Notes: generated by a model from the sequence alone, not told the origin. Positions 43,281 through 52,893 are shown, counted from the stretch's first letter. The stretch: 53,858 nucleotides of DNA from Meiothermus hypogaeus (GCF_003574035.1 NZ_QWKY01000019.1:1-53858); one strand, 5' to 3'. Made by a program: numbers and translations.

Positions 43281-45833
43281 ATGTTGAACATGACCCTCAA
43301 GGGCCAGGGGCCGGGCCCCTTACCGCCTTTGCTCGAGCAGTACGTCGAACTGCGGGATGCCTATCCCGACTATTTGCTGCTCTTTCAGGTAGGCGACTTT
43401 TACGAGACCTTTGGCGAGGATGCCGAGCGGTTTTCACGAGCCCTGAACCTGACCCTGACCCACAAAACCGCCAAGGATTTCACCACCCCCATGGCGGGTA
43501 TTCCGGTACGCTCGGTGGATGTGCACCTGGAAAAACTCCTCAAGCTGGGCTTCCGGGTGGCCGTAGCCGACCAGGTTGAGCTGGCCGAAGAAGCCGACAA
43601 ACTGGTGCGCCGCGAGGTGACCCAACTGCTCACGCCCGGCACGGTGATGCGCGAGAACCTTTTGAAGCCGGAGGCCAACTACCTGGCCGCCATCAGCACC
43701 GGCGACGGCTACGGTCTGGCCCTGCTGGATATCTCCACTGGCGAGTTTCGTGGCAGCGTTCTGTATGGCAAAAGCACCCTTTATGACGAGCTTTTTCGCT
43801 TCCGGCCTGCCGAGGTGCTGCTGGCTCCGGAGCTGTACCATAACCAGGCCTTCTTACAAGAGTTCCAGCGGCGTTTCCCGGTGATGTTGTCGGAAGAGGG
43901 CTTTCAGGGGGAGGTTGGGAAGGCTGCCCTGCAATCGCAATTCGACCCTTTGCCCGCGGGGTTGGAGCACCCAGCCTTGCTGCGCTCGGCGGGGGCGGTG
44001 CTGGCCTACGCGCTGCGGGTGCAGGAGAATGGGCTGCCCCAGGTGCGCAGCTTTGTACGCTACGACCCCAGCGCCTTCATGCAGCTAAGCGAGGCCACCC
44101 TGCGCACCCTGGAAATCTACGAGCCCAGTTTTGTGGGGGACCGAAGCGAGGAGCGCACCCTGCTGGGGGTGCTGGGCCTGACCCGCACTGCACCCGGACG
44201 GCGCTTGCTGCGGGCCTGGTTGCGGCATCCGCTGGTGGAGGAAGCTCCCTTGCAAGCCCGGCTGGATGCGGTCGAGACACTGGTACGCGACGGGGTAATG
44301 CGAAGCGAAGTGCGGAAAATTCTATACCGCATGCACGACCTCGAGCGTCTGGCAGCCCGCTTGCTGGCCGGGCGAGCCAGCCCCCGCGACATTTCGGCCC
44401 TGGGGCGTAGCTTGTCGCTGTTGCCCGAGCTGTCCGAGCGGCTAGTCGGGGCGGGGCCGCTCTCGAGCGTAGCCGAGCGTCTGCCCTGCCCGGTTGCCAT
44501 AACTGAGCGCATAGCCGCCGCCCTGGTAGAAGACCCGCCGCTCAAGCTAACCGATGGCGGCCTCATTCGAGAAGGCTTCGACCCAGAGCTGGACGAACTG
44601 CGTCGACGGGCCGAGGAAGGGCGGGCCTGGATTGCCCGGCTGGAAACCGAAGAGCGTGATAGAACCGGCATATCCAACCTGAAGGTGGGCTACAACGCGG
44701 TGTTTGGGTACTACCTCGAGGTCACCCGCCCCCACTACGCCCTGGTGCCCAAAGATTGGCGGGCCCTCCAGACCCTCAAAGACCGCATGCGCTTCAGCAC
44801 CCCCGAGCTCAAGGAGCAAGAGCGCAAAATCCTGCAAGCCGAAACCGAGGCCATCAAGCGCGAGTATGCGGTGTTTTTACAGTTGCGCGAGCAGATAACC
44901 CAGGCTGCCGATGAGATACGCCAGGCCGCGCAGGTGCTGGCCGAACTCGACGTATACACTGCGCTGGCCGAGGCCGCCGTGGAATACGGTTACAGCCGTC
45001 CGCGCTTCTCACACAACGGCACCCTCGACATTGTGGCTGGGCGGCATCCAGTGGTGGAGCGAAGCACCCCCTTTATTCCCAACGACCTTTCCATGAGCCC
45101 TTCGGCCCGGCTTTTGATTCTGACCGGGCCCAACATGGCCGGGAAGTCTACCTATCTGCGCCAGACGGCCCTGATTGCCCTGCTGGCCCAGATTGGCTCC
45201 TTTGTGCCTGCCGAGTCGGCCACGCTGCCCCTTTTTGACCGCATCTATACCCGCATTGGCGCTTCGGACGACATTGCCGGCGGACGCAGCACCTTCATGG
45301 TAGAGATGGAAGAGCTGGCCACCATTCTGCACAACGCAACCGCCCAAAGCCTGGTGCTGCTGGACGAGATCGGGCGAGGCACCAGTACCTACGACGGCCT
45401 GGCCCTGGCCTGGGCGGCCTGTGAACACCTGCACGACCGGGTACAGGCCTATACCCTGTTTGCCACACACTATTTCGAACTCACCGCCCTGCCCGAGCGT
45501 ATGGCCGCAGCACGCAACGCCCATGTAGCCGCTAAAGAGGAGGCGGGTGGGCTGGTGTTTTATCATCAAGTGCTGCCAGGGCCGGCCAGCAAGAGCTACG
45601 GGTTGGAAGTGGCCCGGCTAGCAGGCCTTCCCGTAGAGGTCTTGCTGCGGGCTAAAACCGTCATGAGCGGGCTGGAAGCCAGCCAGAAAGGGTTGTCCAG
45701 GGAAGTGCTGGAAGAACTTCTGGAGCTCGACCTGGCTCGCACCAGTCCCTTAGACGCCCTTCTCTTCCTGCGAAAATTGCAAGCGATGCTCAAGGGCCTC
45801 TCCCAGGAGGTCGTCGAAGCCCCTGGTGCCTGA
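43281..45833 (+). CDS. mutS: DNA mismatch repair protein MutS
   Basis: 850 residues. The N-terminal mismatch-reading motif FQVGDFYETF (Phe-x-Glu) is intact, followed by connector, core and clamp domains and the C-terminal ABC-type ATPase: Walker A LTGPNMAGKSTYLRQ, Walker B VLLDEIGRGTSTYDG, and the TLFATHYFELTAL histidine loop. It recognises base mismatches and small loops as a dimer and recruits MutL. AGGGG lies 5 nt before the ATG. mutL starts 5 bp after its stop, so they form one operon. I found no RDRM-type site before it. Confidence 0.97.
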   Translation: MLNMTLKGQGPGPLPPLLEQYVELRDAYPDYLLLFQVGDFYETFGEDAERFSRALNLTLTHKTAKDFTTPMAGIPVRSVDVHLEKLLKLGFRVAVADQVELAEEADKLVRREVTQLLTPGTVMRENLLKPEANYLAAISTGDGYGLALLDISTGEFRGSVLYGKSTLYDELFRFRPAEVLLAPELYHNQAFLQEFQRRFPVMLSEEGFQGEVGKAALQSQFDPLPAGLEHPALLRSAGAVLAYALRVQENGLPQVRSFVRYDPSAFMQLSEATLRTLEIYEPSFVGDRSEERTLLGVLGLTRTAPGRRLLRAWLRHPLVEEAPLQARLDAVETLVRDGVMRSEVRKILYRMHDLERLAARLLAGRASPRDISALGRSLSLLPELSERLVGAGPLSSVAERLPCPVAITERIAAALVEDPPLKLTDGGLIREGFDPELDELRRRAEEGRAWIARLETEERDRTGISNLKVGYNAVFGYYLEVTRPHYALVPKDWRALQTLKDRMRFSTPELKEQERKILQAETEAIKREYAVFLQLREQITQAADEIRQAAQVLAELDVYTALAEAAVEYGYSRPRFSHNGTLDIVAGRHPVVERSTPFIPNDLSMSPSARLLILTGPNMAGKSTYLRQTALIALLAQIGSFVPAESATLPLFDRIYTRIGASDDIAGGRSTFMVEMEELATILHNATAQSLVLLDEIGRGTSTYDGLALAWAACEHLHDRVQAYTLFATHYFELTALPERMAAARNAHVAAKEEAGGLVFYHQVLPGPASKSYGLEVARLAGLPVEVLLRAKTVMSGLEASQKGLSREVLEELLELDLARTSPLDALLFLRKLQAMLKGLSQEVVEAPGA

Positions 45834-45838
45834 CTGCC

Positions 45839-47470
45839 ATGATTCGCAAACTGCCTCCCGACCTGATCCGCGAGATTGCGGCGGGGGAGGTGGTGTCGGG
45901 CCCTGCTGATGTGGTACGCGAACTGCTCGAGAACGCCCTAGACGCAGGCGCAACCCGGCTCCTGATCGAGCTTTTGGGCGGGGGCCTGGATAGGATTGTG
46001 GTCAGCGATAACGGCGCGGGCATCCCCAGAGAAGAACTGCCGCTGGCTTTGGAACACCACACCACCAGCAAGCTCAGCGACCTGCAACATATCCGCACGC
46101 TGGGCTTCAGGGGCGAAGGTCTGTGGGCCATCCGGCAAGCCGCCCGGGTACGGCTGACCTCGAGGCCACCCCATCAACTGGGGGGGGCTACCCTGACAGC
46201 ATTTCAAGACCTGGTAGAACTCCACGAACACCCCGCCCCTGCCGGTACCCGGGTCGAGGTGACCGCCCTGTTCAGCCACCTGCCTGCCCGTCGGAACGCA
46301 CTCGAGGCCCCCGCCGCCGAGGGCCGTAAGGTGGTGCAACTGGTTTCGCGCTACCTGCTGCACCGCCCGAAAGTGGCTTTGCGGCTGTTGGTAGACGGCG
46401 ATGAGAAAATTGCCCATGCTGGCGGGGGCTTCGCCGAGGTGGCCAAGCTGCTGTGGGGTTCGGTGGTCGCCAACCGGCTCTTAGCGCTCGAGGCCACCGA
46501 AGGGGCTTTCCGGCTGAGCGGTCTGCTTTCGCGCCCGGAGCTCTCGCGCCCCCGCCGCGACCGGCTGCTGCTGGCCCTGAATGGCCGCCCGGTAGAATGG
46601 CCCGAGCCCCTGCTCCAGGCTGTGCTGGCCGCTTACAAGGAGCTATTGCCCGCGGGTCAGTTTCCGGTGGGGGTGCTGAACCTGGACGTTCCTGCCGAAC
46701 ACCTGCTGGTCAACACCTCACCCGACAAATCCAGGGTCAAACTCATCCGGTCCGAGGCCATTCTGAGCTTTGTCTCCCAGGCCGTGCAAAACCTGCTATC
46801 GGCCCACCCCCTGGCCCGTGCTTTACCCGAGCCCACCCCCCTGACCGGGCCGGTGCCGGTGCAGCGCGCCCGTTTTCCCCGCCTGCGCTACCTGGGTAGC
46901 TTTCGCGAGTTGTACCTTCTGGCCGAGTCGGGCGACGAGCTGTATGTGGTAGATCAGCACGCTGCCCACGAACGCATCCTCTACGAGGAGCTGTCCCGCC
47001 GCTACCGCAAAGAGCCACCCCTCGAGCTTCCTCACGCCGAGCTGGTCTCGCTATCGCTGGGTGAAGAGCTGAACTTTGCCGAGCGGGCGGAGGAACTCGA
47101 GCAAGCCGGGCTGCACCTGGAGCCGTTTGGCCCTGGCAAATACCGCATCCGTAGTGTTCCGGCTTTTCTGGCTGGCCATCCCTCCCTCATTCCCGAGGTG
47201 GTTAGGGGAAGCCTGGGCGCTGCCAGCTTTGCCGAAGCCTGGCGCAACGTGCTGGCCCGGCTGGCCTGCCTGCCCGCCGTCAAGGCCGGGCATCCGCTGG
47301 CGGGCGCTGCCGCCCAGGCGCTGCTGGATGCTCTGGCCGAATGCGAGTTGCCCTGGGTCTGTCCCCATGGGCGGCCCACGGTGCTGGTAATGGGCGAACT
47401 GGAGCTGGCCCGGCGTTTTGGGCGGCGCGGTCTGCGCGCGGTGGAGCGCTTCAGGCTCGAGAAAACCTGA
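45839..47470 (+). CDS. mutL: DNA mismatch repair protein MutL
   Basis: 543 residues. The N-terminal GHKL ATPase has ENALDAGATRLLIEL, SDNGAGIPREELPLALEHHTTSK and the loop LGFRGEGLWAIRQA (usually GFRGEAL). The C-terminal endonuclease motif DQHAAHERILYEEL (DQHAxxERxxxE) shows that it nicks DNA itself, as expected where MutH is absent. The linker is short. It is translationally close to mutS. Confidence 0.96.
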   Translation: MIRKLPPDLIREIAAGEVVSGPADVVRELLENALDAGATRLLIELLGGGLDRIVVSDNGAGIPREELPLALEHHTTSKLSDLQHIRTLGFRGEGLWAIRQAARVRLTSRPPHQLGGATLTAFQDLVELHEHPAPAGTRVEVTALFSHLPARRNALEAPAAEGRKVVQLVSRYLLHRPKVALRLLVDGDEKIAHAGGGFAEVAKLLWGSVVANRLLALEATEGAFRLSGLLSRPELSRPRRDRLLLALNGRPVEWPEPLLQAVLAAYKELLPAGQFPVGVLNLDVPAEHLLVNTSPDKSRVKLIRSEAILSFVSQAVQNLLSAHPLARALPEPTPLTGPVPVQRARFPRLRYLGSFRELYLLAESGDELYVVDQHAAHERILYEELSRRYRKEPPLELPHAELVSLSLGEELNFAERAEELEQAGLHLEPFGPGKYRIRSVPAFLAGHPSLIPEVVRGSLGAASFAEAWRNVLARLACLPAVKAGHPLAGAAAQALLDALAECELPWVCPHGRPTVLVMGELELARRFGRRGLRAVERFRLEKT

Positions 47471-47848
47471 ATGAACCGCAGCATTGGTGGCGCAAAGGCA
47501 TAGAGAGCGCCTGGTACAGCCGCATTTATACCAGATTCGGTTAGTTCGTCACCCTTTGGTGACGAACTAACCCAACCGAAGTTATCCGCGTAGCGGAGGG
47601 CGATACCGCCCCTTGGAAAGGAGACGCTTTTTTCGCCGACCGAGCCGACCGAAAGGGAGGGGTGTACCCTGGGATTCAAAAAGACAACCTATGGGTTTTT
47701 TGGTCTTGTGAACTGTCTTGTTGAATCCGGGGTTATACCCCAGTTGAGTATGCCATGGTTCTGTTGTAACATTACGCTGTCTATAAAAGACTCAAACTAA
47801 AGCAGTTTCAATAACTCAATCACTTCTACTGTTTGGGAGGAGGCTCAG
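47471..47848. other. Intergenic region with MITE copy 6
   Basis: Apart from the MITE (47529-47732) it holds the leader of the sulfite oxidase gene, with a strong Shine-Dalgarno sequence (GGGAGGAGG) near 47835. No further ORF or motif is convincing. Confidence 0.4.
47529..47732 (+). mobile_element. MITE copy 6 (204 bp, long form)
   Basis: Left end TACCAGATTC; the right end has decayed to GAATCCGGGG. TTA flanks both sides (47526-47528, 47733-47735). The first hairpin matches copies 1 and 3. The internal segment with TATCCGCGTAGCGGAGG is present once. It lies between mutL and the sulfite oxidase gene. Confidence 0.8.
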
Positions 47849-49105
47849 ATGGATGAGCAGAAAAAAGTATCTTTTGAACAGGCTGAAATGAACCGCCGCG
47901 CTTTCTTAAAGAAGACGGCTGCGGCTGGGGCCGCCGTGGGCATGATGGGGCTGGGGATGGCCCAGCAACAACCCACCGCCGACCAGGTGGTGCGCGGCAA
48001 GAACCCCAAGCTGGTGGTGCTCTCCTCGCGCCCGGTGGTGATGGAGTCCACCCTGGAGCTGCTGGGCACCGAGCGCATTACCAGCAAGGCCAACCTGTTC
48101 GTGCGCAACAACATCGATCTACCGGGCCTCAACACCACCGAGCCCAACGTGCAGCCGGGCTGGGTGGTGGAGATTGGAGGGCTCATAAGCGCTCCTTTCC
48201 GCATTACCGTTGAGGAGCTTTCGCGGCTACCCCAAACCGAGGTCACCAGCGTACTCCAGTGCTCGGGCAACGGGCGCGCCAACTTTAACCCCCGCCCCTC
48301 GGGGAACCCCTGGACCTATGGCGGGGTGGGCCAAGTCACCTGGCGGGGCGTACTCCTCAAGACCCTGCTCGAGGCCAAGGAGGTCAAGCTCAACGAAAAC
48401 GCCCGTTTCATCACCATGAACGCCTCGACCCAGGGCGGTGCCCAGCCCTACGAGAAGAGTTTCCCCATCAGCGTGCTGGACTACAACAGCGCCATGCTGG
48501 CCCTGGGCATGAACGGCGAGCCCCTGCCCGCTGTTCACGGAGGCCCGGTGCGGCTGGTGGCGGCTGGCACTTTTGGGACCGCCAACGTGAAGTGGCTGGC
48601 GAAGCTCGAGTTCACCGCCAGTGAAAGCTCTGGCAACGAGCAAGTGCCCCGCTACCGGGTGCCGGTGTTGCCGGGTTGGAACACCCCCATCCTGCCTACC
48701 CAGCCGGGCAGCCGTTATCCTTATGCCCTCAACAACTCGCGTTCCAACTGGGGCGCCAACATCAACTCCTTTATCCTATCGCCCCTGGCAGGCAGCAGCG
48801 TCAAGGGTCGCCTGGTCGAGGTTCGCGGGGTTGCCTGGAACGACGGTCTGGCCCCGGTGGAGAGCGTCGAGGTCTCGGTCAACGGCGGCACCAGCTGGCG
48901 TAAGGCCATCATCGAAGGCAACGAGGGCAAGTTTGGCTGGTACCGCTGGGTCTCGCCGCAACTGCTGGCCCCCGGCGAGTACGAAGTGATGGCCCGTGCC
49001 ACCGACACCCTGGGCCGCACCCAGCCCCTGAATGGCAACGTCTGGTGGAACGAGCGCGGCTACGAGTGGAACGGGGTGATGCGGGTCAAGTTTAAGGTCA
49101 CCTGA
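47849..49105 (+). CDS. Sulfite oxidase family molybdoenzyme (SorA/SoxC-like) with Tat signal
   Basis: 418 residues. A twin-arginine signal (NRRAFLKKTAAAGAAVGM, about residues 15-32) sends it folded to the periplasmic side. The molybdopterin domain contains the Mo-ligand cysteine in VTSVLQCSGNGRANF, followed by GVGQVTWRGVLLKTLLE and the C-terminal dimerisation domain (VEVRGVAWNDGLAPVESVEVSVNGG). It should oxidise sulfite, or act in the Sox pathway as SoxC. It is followed by a dihaem cytochrome c gene, its probable electron acceptor (SorB/SoxD role). GGGAGGAGGCTCAG precedes the ATG. Confidence 0.92.
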   Translation: MDEQKKVSFEQAEMNRRAFLKKTAAAGAAVGMMGLGMAQQQPTADQVVRGKNPKLVVLSSRPVVMESTLELLGTERITSKANLFVRNNIDLPGLNTTEPNVQPGWVVEIGGLISAPFRITVEELSRLPQTEVTSVLQCSGNGRANFNPRPSGNPWTYGGVGQVTWRGVLLKTLLEAKEVKLNENARFITMNASTQGGAQPYEKSFPISVLDYNSAMLALGMNGEPLPAVHGGPVRLVAAGTFGTANVKWLAKLEFTASESSGNEQVPRYRVPVLPGWNTPILPTQPGSRYPYALNNSRSNWGANINSFILSPLAGSSVKGRLVEVRGVAWNDGLAPVESVEVSVNGGTSWRKAIIEGNEGKFGWYRWVSPQLLAPGEYEVMARATDTLGRTQPLNGNVWWNERGYEWNGVMRVKFKVT

Positions 49106-49259
49106 AGCCCCACAGATTCATCTCCTTCGGCCGGTAACCCTATACCCCTAGTTGCCGGTCGAATTTTTATCGTTTTCTTAGCCTGGGACCAGGTGTGGCC
49201 ACCACACAAAACCGCCTCTAGAAGCATGCTATTGTTTGGTATCAGGGAGGAAGATAGTA

Positions 49260-49964
49260 ATGAAAGTCAGATACCTGGTATGGGTAATCCTGCTGGCCCT
49301 CGCAGCTCTCTGGGTGGGTCTAGGTCAAAATGCACTGCCAGAAGGGCCTGGGCGGGAACTCGTTTTGCAGAAATGTCAGACCTGCCACGAGATCGGCTTC
49401 GTAACCCGGGAGCGGCAAACCCGTGAGCGCTGGGACAGCCTGATTTCGGAAATGCAGGGCTACGGTCTCAAGGTCACCCCGGAAGAGCGTGCCACCATCC
49501 TGGACTACCTGGCCACGCGGCTGGCCCCGGGCGCAGCAGCCCCTGCGCCCGCCCAGCCCCAGGCCACCACCCCCACCGCGGGTGCATCGGTCTACAACAA
49601 CTGCATCGGCTGTCATCAGGCCACCGGCGCGGGCATTCCTGGGGCTTTCCCACCCCTGGCCGGGCATGTGCCCGAGATTTTGGCGGCCCGGGGCGGGCGC
49701 GAATGGCTAATTCAGGTGATGCTCTACGGCCTGCAGGGCCAGATTAGCGTCAAGGGCGCTAGCTACAACGGCATCATGCCTGGGTACGGCCAGCTCAGCA
49801 ATGCCGAAATTGCTGCCGTACTCACCCACATTGCCACCCAGTGGGGCAATGCCCTGCCCGCAGGCCAGGCTGCTTTTACCGAGGCCGAGGTGCAGGCCCA
49901 GCGCGGCAAGAACCTAACCGCTCAACAAGTGCTCTCGACCCGCCAACAACTTGGTTTGCGATGA
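49260..49964 (+). CDS. Dihaem cytochrome c, partner of the sulfite oxidase
   Basis: 234 residues. A signal peptide or membrane anchor (1-22) is followed by two haem-binding sites, CQTCH (39-43) and CIGCH (115-119). Likely axial methionines are in EMQGYGL and GIMPGYG. A proline/alanine linker joins the two domains. It would take electrons from the molybdoenzyme and pass them to the respiratory chain (SoxD/SorB role). GAGGAAGATAGTA precedes the ATG; a start 24 nt earlier lacks this. It overlaps the next gene by 4 bp. Confidence 0.9.
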   Translation: MKVRYLVWVILLALAALWVGLGQNALPEGPGRELVLQKCQTCHEIGFVTRERQTRERWDSLISEMQGYGLKVTPEERATILDYLATRLAPGAAAPAPAQPQATTPTAGASVYNNCIGCHQATGAGIPGAFPPLAGHVPEILAARGGREWLIQVMLYGLQGQISVKGASYNGIMPGYGQLSNAEIAAVLTHIATQWGNALPAGQAAFTEAEVQAQRGKNLTAQQVLSTRQQLGLR

Positions 49965-50404
49965 ATAGGGTCTTGTCCCTGCACGCAGGGCAGGGCACCA
50001 CCCTGCCCAAGCCCCCCATCCCTCAAGCAGTGCTGGTGGCTGGCAAAGGCGTTGAAGGGGATCGGCATTTCGGCAAGCACCCCGACCGTGCGGTGCTAAT
50101 TGCAGGGCGTGCAACCTATGACCTGGCTGCCCGAGCGGGCATCCTGCTACCTTCTGGGGCGCTGGGCGAGAACATTCTGGTGGATTTTGACCCCCACCGG
50201 TTGGGGCCTGGGGCCCACCTTCAGATCGGAACGGCATTGCTGGAACTGACCACCGTCTGCACTGTATGCAGCTCCCTCTCAGTGTTCGACCTGCGCTTGC
50301 CCAAGGTGCTTCTGGGTCAGCGCGGCCTCTACGCCAGGGTGCTCGAGGGTGGCGTGGTTCAGGTCGGCAATGTGGTGCAGGTTCTCTCAAGGCAACCTGC
50401 ATAG
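49961..50404 (+). CDS. MOSC domain protein
   Basis: 147 residues: VLSLHAGQGTTLPKPPIPQ at the start, GKGVEGDRHFGKHPDRAVLI, GALGENILVDF, LGPGAHLQIGTALLELTTVC. This is a stand-alone MOSC domain, a fold that carries sulfur for molybdenum cofactor enzymes or reduces N-hydroxylated compounds. Cysteines in TVCTVCSS may be the sulfur carriers. It starts inside the stop of the cytochrome gene (ATGA), so the three-gene sulfite/molybdenum operon is translationally linked. Confidence 0.88.
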   Translation: MNRVLSLHAGQGTTLPKPPIPQAVLVAGKGVEGDRHFGKHPDRAVLIAGRATYDLAARAGILLPSGALGENILVDFDPHRLGPGAHLQIGTALLELTTVCTVCSSLSVFDLRLPKVLLGQRGLYARVLEGGVVQVGNVVQVLSRQPA

Positions 50405-50537
50405 GGCGGTTCAGGCGACCCCCTCCGGCTGATGCGGGAGGTGACGCCATCGGAGAGGTGGACTGCCGCCTTTCTCTCCCGTCGAAATCAAACCGCAAAC
50501 CACTCCGCAAGCGCAGTTTTCGGGGTAGGCTAGACAG

Positions 50538-51434
50538 ATGCGAATTCTTTCAGCGGAGGAAACCGCTGCTCTTCTTCCGTACCCCGTGCTGGCCGAATCC
50601 ATTGCGCGGGTGCTGGCTGACCACGCCAGGGGTCAGATAACCGCTCCCGAACGCCTGGTGGTGCCGCTCGCAGGCGGTGCAACCCTGTTGCTAATGCCCG
50701 CTGCCGACCCCACCATCACCGTGACCAAGCTGGTGACGGTGCACCCCCAGCAGCACCCCAGCGTGCGGGCCGAGGTCTGGGTGATGCGCACCGACACCGG
50801 CGAGCGGTTGGCCTTGCTGGAGGGTTCAGTGGTGACGGCCCGCCGCACGGCTGCGGTATCCCTCCTGGCGGCCCAGGCCCTGGCGCCCAACCCCTCGGGA
50901 CCGCTCCTCATCCTGGGGGCAGGAACCCAGGGCAAAAGCCACCTGGAAGCCTTCCAGGAGGGCCTGGGAACGGACAAGGTGTATGTGTATTCGCGCAGCT
51001 TTGAGCACGCCGAAGCGCTGGCCTCCTATGCCCGCCAGCGCCGAATGCTGGCCCAGGCTATTTCTGCCCTCGAGCCTGCCCTGCATGAAGCCAGCCTGAT
51101 TGTCTGTGCCACCACCAGCCAGACACCGCTGTTATTCAAGGTCCCTCCCGGTGGCTTTATTGCAGCGGTGGGCGCTTATCGGCCCGATATGGCCGAGGTA
51201 GCCCCGCAGGTGGTGCGACAGGCCCGGGTCTATGTGGATACCCTCGAGGGCGCCTGCTCTGAAGCGGGCGATCTGCTGCAAGCCCAGGTGGACTGGAACC
51301 AGGTGAAGCCTCTGGAAATCGCCCTGCAGCAGCCTAGACCCACCGACGGCCCGGTGCTTTTCAAGAGCGTGGGTCACGCCCTGTGGGACCTGGCAGCGGC
51401 CCGTCTGGCGGTACAGAGGCTGGGCATGCAGTAA
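50538..51434 (+). CDS. Ornithine cyclodeaminase/mu-crystallin family protein
   Basis: 298 residues. N-terminal dimerisation fold with MRILSAEETAALLPY and the NAD domain with GPLLILGAGTQGKSHLEAF (GxGxxG-like). Substrate arginine/lysine positions appear in VTKLVTVHPQQHP and VVTARRTAAVSLLAAQ. The family includes ornithine cyclodeaminase, alanine dehydrogenase and pyrroline-2-carboxylate reductase; which one applies cannot be told. TAGGCT lies 6 nt before the ATG, suggesting a leaderless transcript. Confidence 0.85.
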   Translation: MRILSAEETAALLPYPVLAESIARVLADHARGQITAPERLVVPLAGGATLLLMPAADPTITVTKLVTVHPQQHPSVRAEVWVMRTDTGERLALLEGSVVTARRTAAVSLLAAQALAPNPSGPLLILGAGTQGKSHLEAFQEGLGTDKVYVYSRSFEHAEALASYARQRRMLAQAISALEPALHEASLIVCATTSQTPLLFKVPPGGFIAAVGAYRPDMAEVAPQVVRQARVYVDTLEGACSEAGDLLQAQVDWNQVKPLEIALQQPRPTDGPVLFKSVGHALWDLAAARLAVQRLGMQ

Positions 51435-51444
51435 GCTGGTAAGC

Positions 51445-51753
51445 ATGTACCTGACGGTTTTCTGCACCGTACCCGACCTGGACAGCGGTCAAAGAATAGC
51501 ACAAACCCTGGTGCATGAAGGGCTGGCTGCCTGCGTAAACCTGCTACCGGGGATCACCTCGGTCTACCGCTGGCAGGGCGAGGTTCAGGAGAACCACGAG
51601 CTTTTGCTCATCATCAAAACCCGTCAAGCCCGCTACCAAACCCTGGAAGCCCGCATCAAAGAACTGCACCCTTACCAAGTGCCCGAGATCATCGCCCACA
51701 AAATTGAGTCAGGCCTGCAAAGCTATCTCGAGTGGATCGGACAAAGCACCTAG
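51445..51753 (+). CDS. cutA: CutA1 divalent-ion tolerance protein
   Basis: 102 residues, the usual length of this trimeric cytosolic protein. Family phrasing: FCTVPDLDSGQRIAQTLVHEGLAACVNLLPGITSVYRWQGEVQ, ELLLIIKTR, LHPYQVPEIIAHKIESG. CutA binds metal ions such as copper and is linked to metal tolerance, but its exact role is unsettled. It starts 11 bp after the previous gene. Confidence 0.93.
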   Translation: MYLTVFCTVPDLDSGQRIAQTLVHEGLAACVNLLPGITSVYRWQGEVQENHELLLIIKTRQARYQTLEARIKELHPYQVPEIIAHKIESGLQSYLEWIGQST

Positions 51754-51805
51754 CAAGCCGTGCGTTTTTTTGTGAGCCGCTCTCTCGAGCGGTAAGCTAA
51801 AGGGC

Positions 51806-52714
51806 GTGATTCGGGCCAAGCAACTTTCCGACGGTGGAACCTGTGGCCTGCTGGAAGCCCAGGTCTGGGTGGATGTCGAGACCCCCACCCCAGAGGAAAT
51901 TGCCCTGATTCAAAAGCAATATCCCCTCAACCCCCTGGCTCTGGCCGACGCCCAGGAGATTGGCCACTGGAGCCGCTTCGAAGAGTACCCCAGGCACCTC
52001 TTCCTAATTTTTCGCACCCTCGAGACCCCCCAAAACGCCCATAGCCGTACCGAGCGGGTCTCGTACTTTTACTTTCCCGAAACCCAGGTGCTGCTCACCT
52101 ACCGCAACGAGCCGGTAGACTACCTCGAGCAAATCTGGAACAGCTTTCGCGGGGGCTCGTGCCTGCGGGTATGGCAGCGCCTGCTCGACCAGGGCGTCCA
52201 AACCTTTTTCGAGTACACCGATGCCCTCACCGACCGGGTCGAAGACCTGGAGGAGCTGGCCATGAACGGCGACAACACCCCCGAGACCCCCCGCCGGGTC
52301 TTTGCCGCCCGGCGCGAGGTTCTGCGCACCCGGCGCCTGGTCTCGCAGGCCCGCGAAGCCTTGCTGCACCTCGAGCGCCTCCCCTTGCTGGGCGCTGAGG
52401 CCTACCTGTTCCGCGATCTTACCGACCGCATGGGCCGGGTCTACGAGGGCTTAGATGCGGCCAGGGACGAACTATCCAACGTACTGGAAGTCCACCTTTC
52501 GGCCCAGAACAACCGGCTCAACCGGGTGGTGCAGGCCCTCACGGTCATCTCGGTGCTGTTTTTACCCATGACCCTGTGGGCCGGGATTTACGGCACCAAT
52601 TTCGAGGCCTTTACCGAGTACAAGTGGGCCAGTGGACGAGCCTTTTTCTGGGGGGGGCTGCTCTTCATCGGGGGGGGGTTGGCCCTCTGGATGAAACGCC
52701 GGGGTTGGTGGTAA
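51806..52714 (+). CDS. CorA-family divalent-cation transporter with altered GMN motif
   Basis: 302 residues. A cytoplasmic alpha-beta funnel domain, a long helix (RDLTDRMGRVYEGLDAARDE ...), and two C-terminal membrane helices. The pore motif that in CorA reads YGMNF reads YGTNF here (YGTNFEAFTEYKWASGRAFF); the DNA is clear. GMN is nearly invariant in CorA and many ZntB proteins, so selectivity may differ. Start GTG 51806: TAAGCT lies about 8 nt before it and no Shine-Dalgarno sequence is present, so probably leaderless. Confidence 0.88.
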   Translation: MIRAKQLSDGGTCGLLEAQVWVDVETPTPEEIALIQKQYPLNPLALADAQEIGHWSRFEEYPRHLFLIFRTLETPQNAHSRTERVSYFYFPETQVLLTYRNEPVDYLEQIWNSFRGGSCLRVWQRLLDQGVQTFFEYTDALTDRVEDLEELAMNGDNTPETPRRVFAARREVLRTRRLVSQAREALLHLERLPLLGAEAYLFRDLTDRMGRVYEGLDAARDELSNVLEVHLSAQNNRLNRVVQALTVISVLFLPMTLWAGIYGTNFEAFTEYKWASGRAFFWGGLLFIGGGLALWMKRRGWW

Positions 52715-52841
52715 CAGGGTTATTTGTTGCCCAACCATGGCTACATCCAGCGCACCTGTTCTTCACGCGCACACATCAAGCCCACATTCACACATCTTTC
52801 AAAATGTGTCCTCACTCACTTCAAATAAATCAACATAAATG

Positions 52842-52870
52842 TTTACAAAATCACCCAAGCCTGATATAGT
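52842..52870 (+). promoter_or_regulatory. Promoter of sdrP
   Basis: TTTACA (52842-52847), 17-bp spacer, TATAGT (52865-52870). Transcription would start near 52877, leaving a 17-nt leader that holds the Shine-Dalgarno GAGGAG (52879-52884). Confidence 0.7.
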
Positions 52871-52893
52871 CGGTGATGAGGAGTGATGAACCC

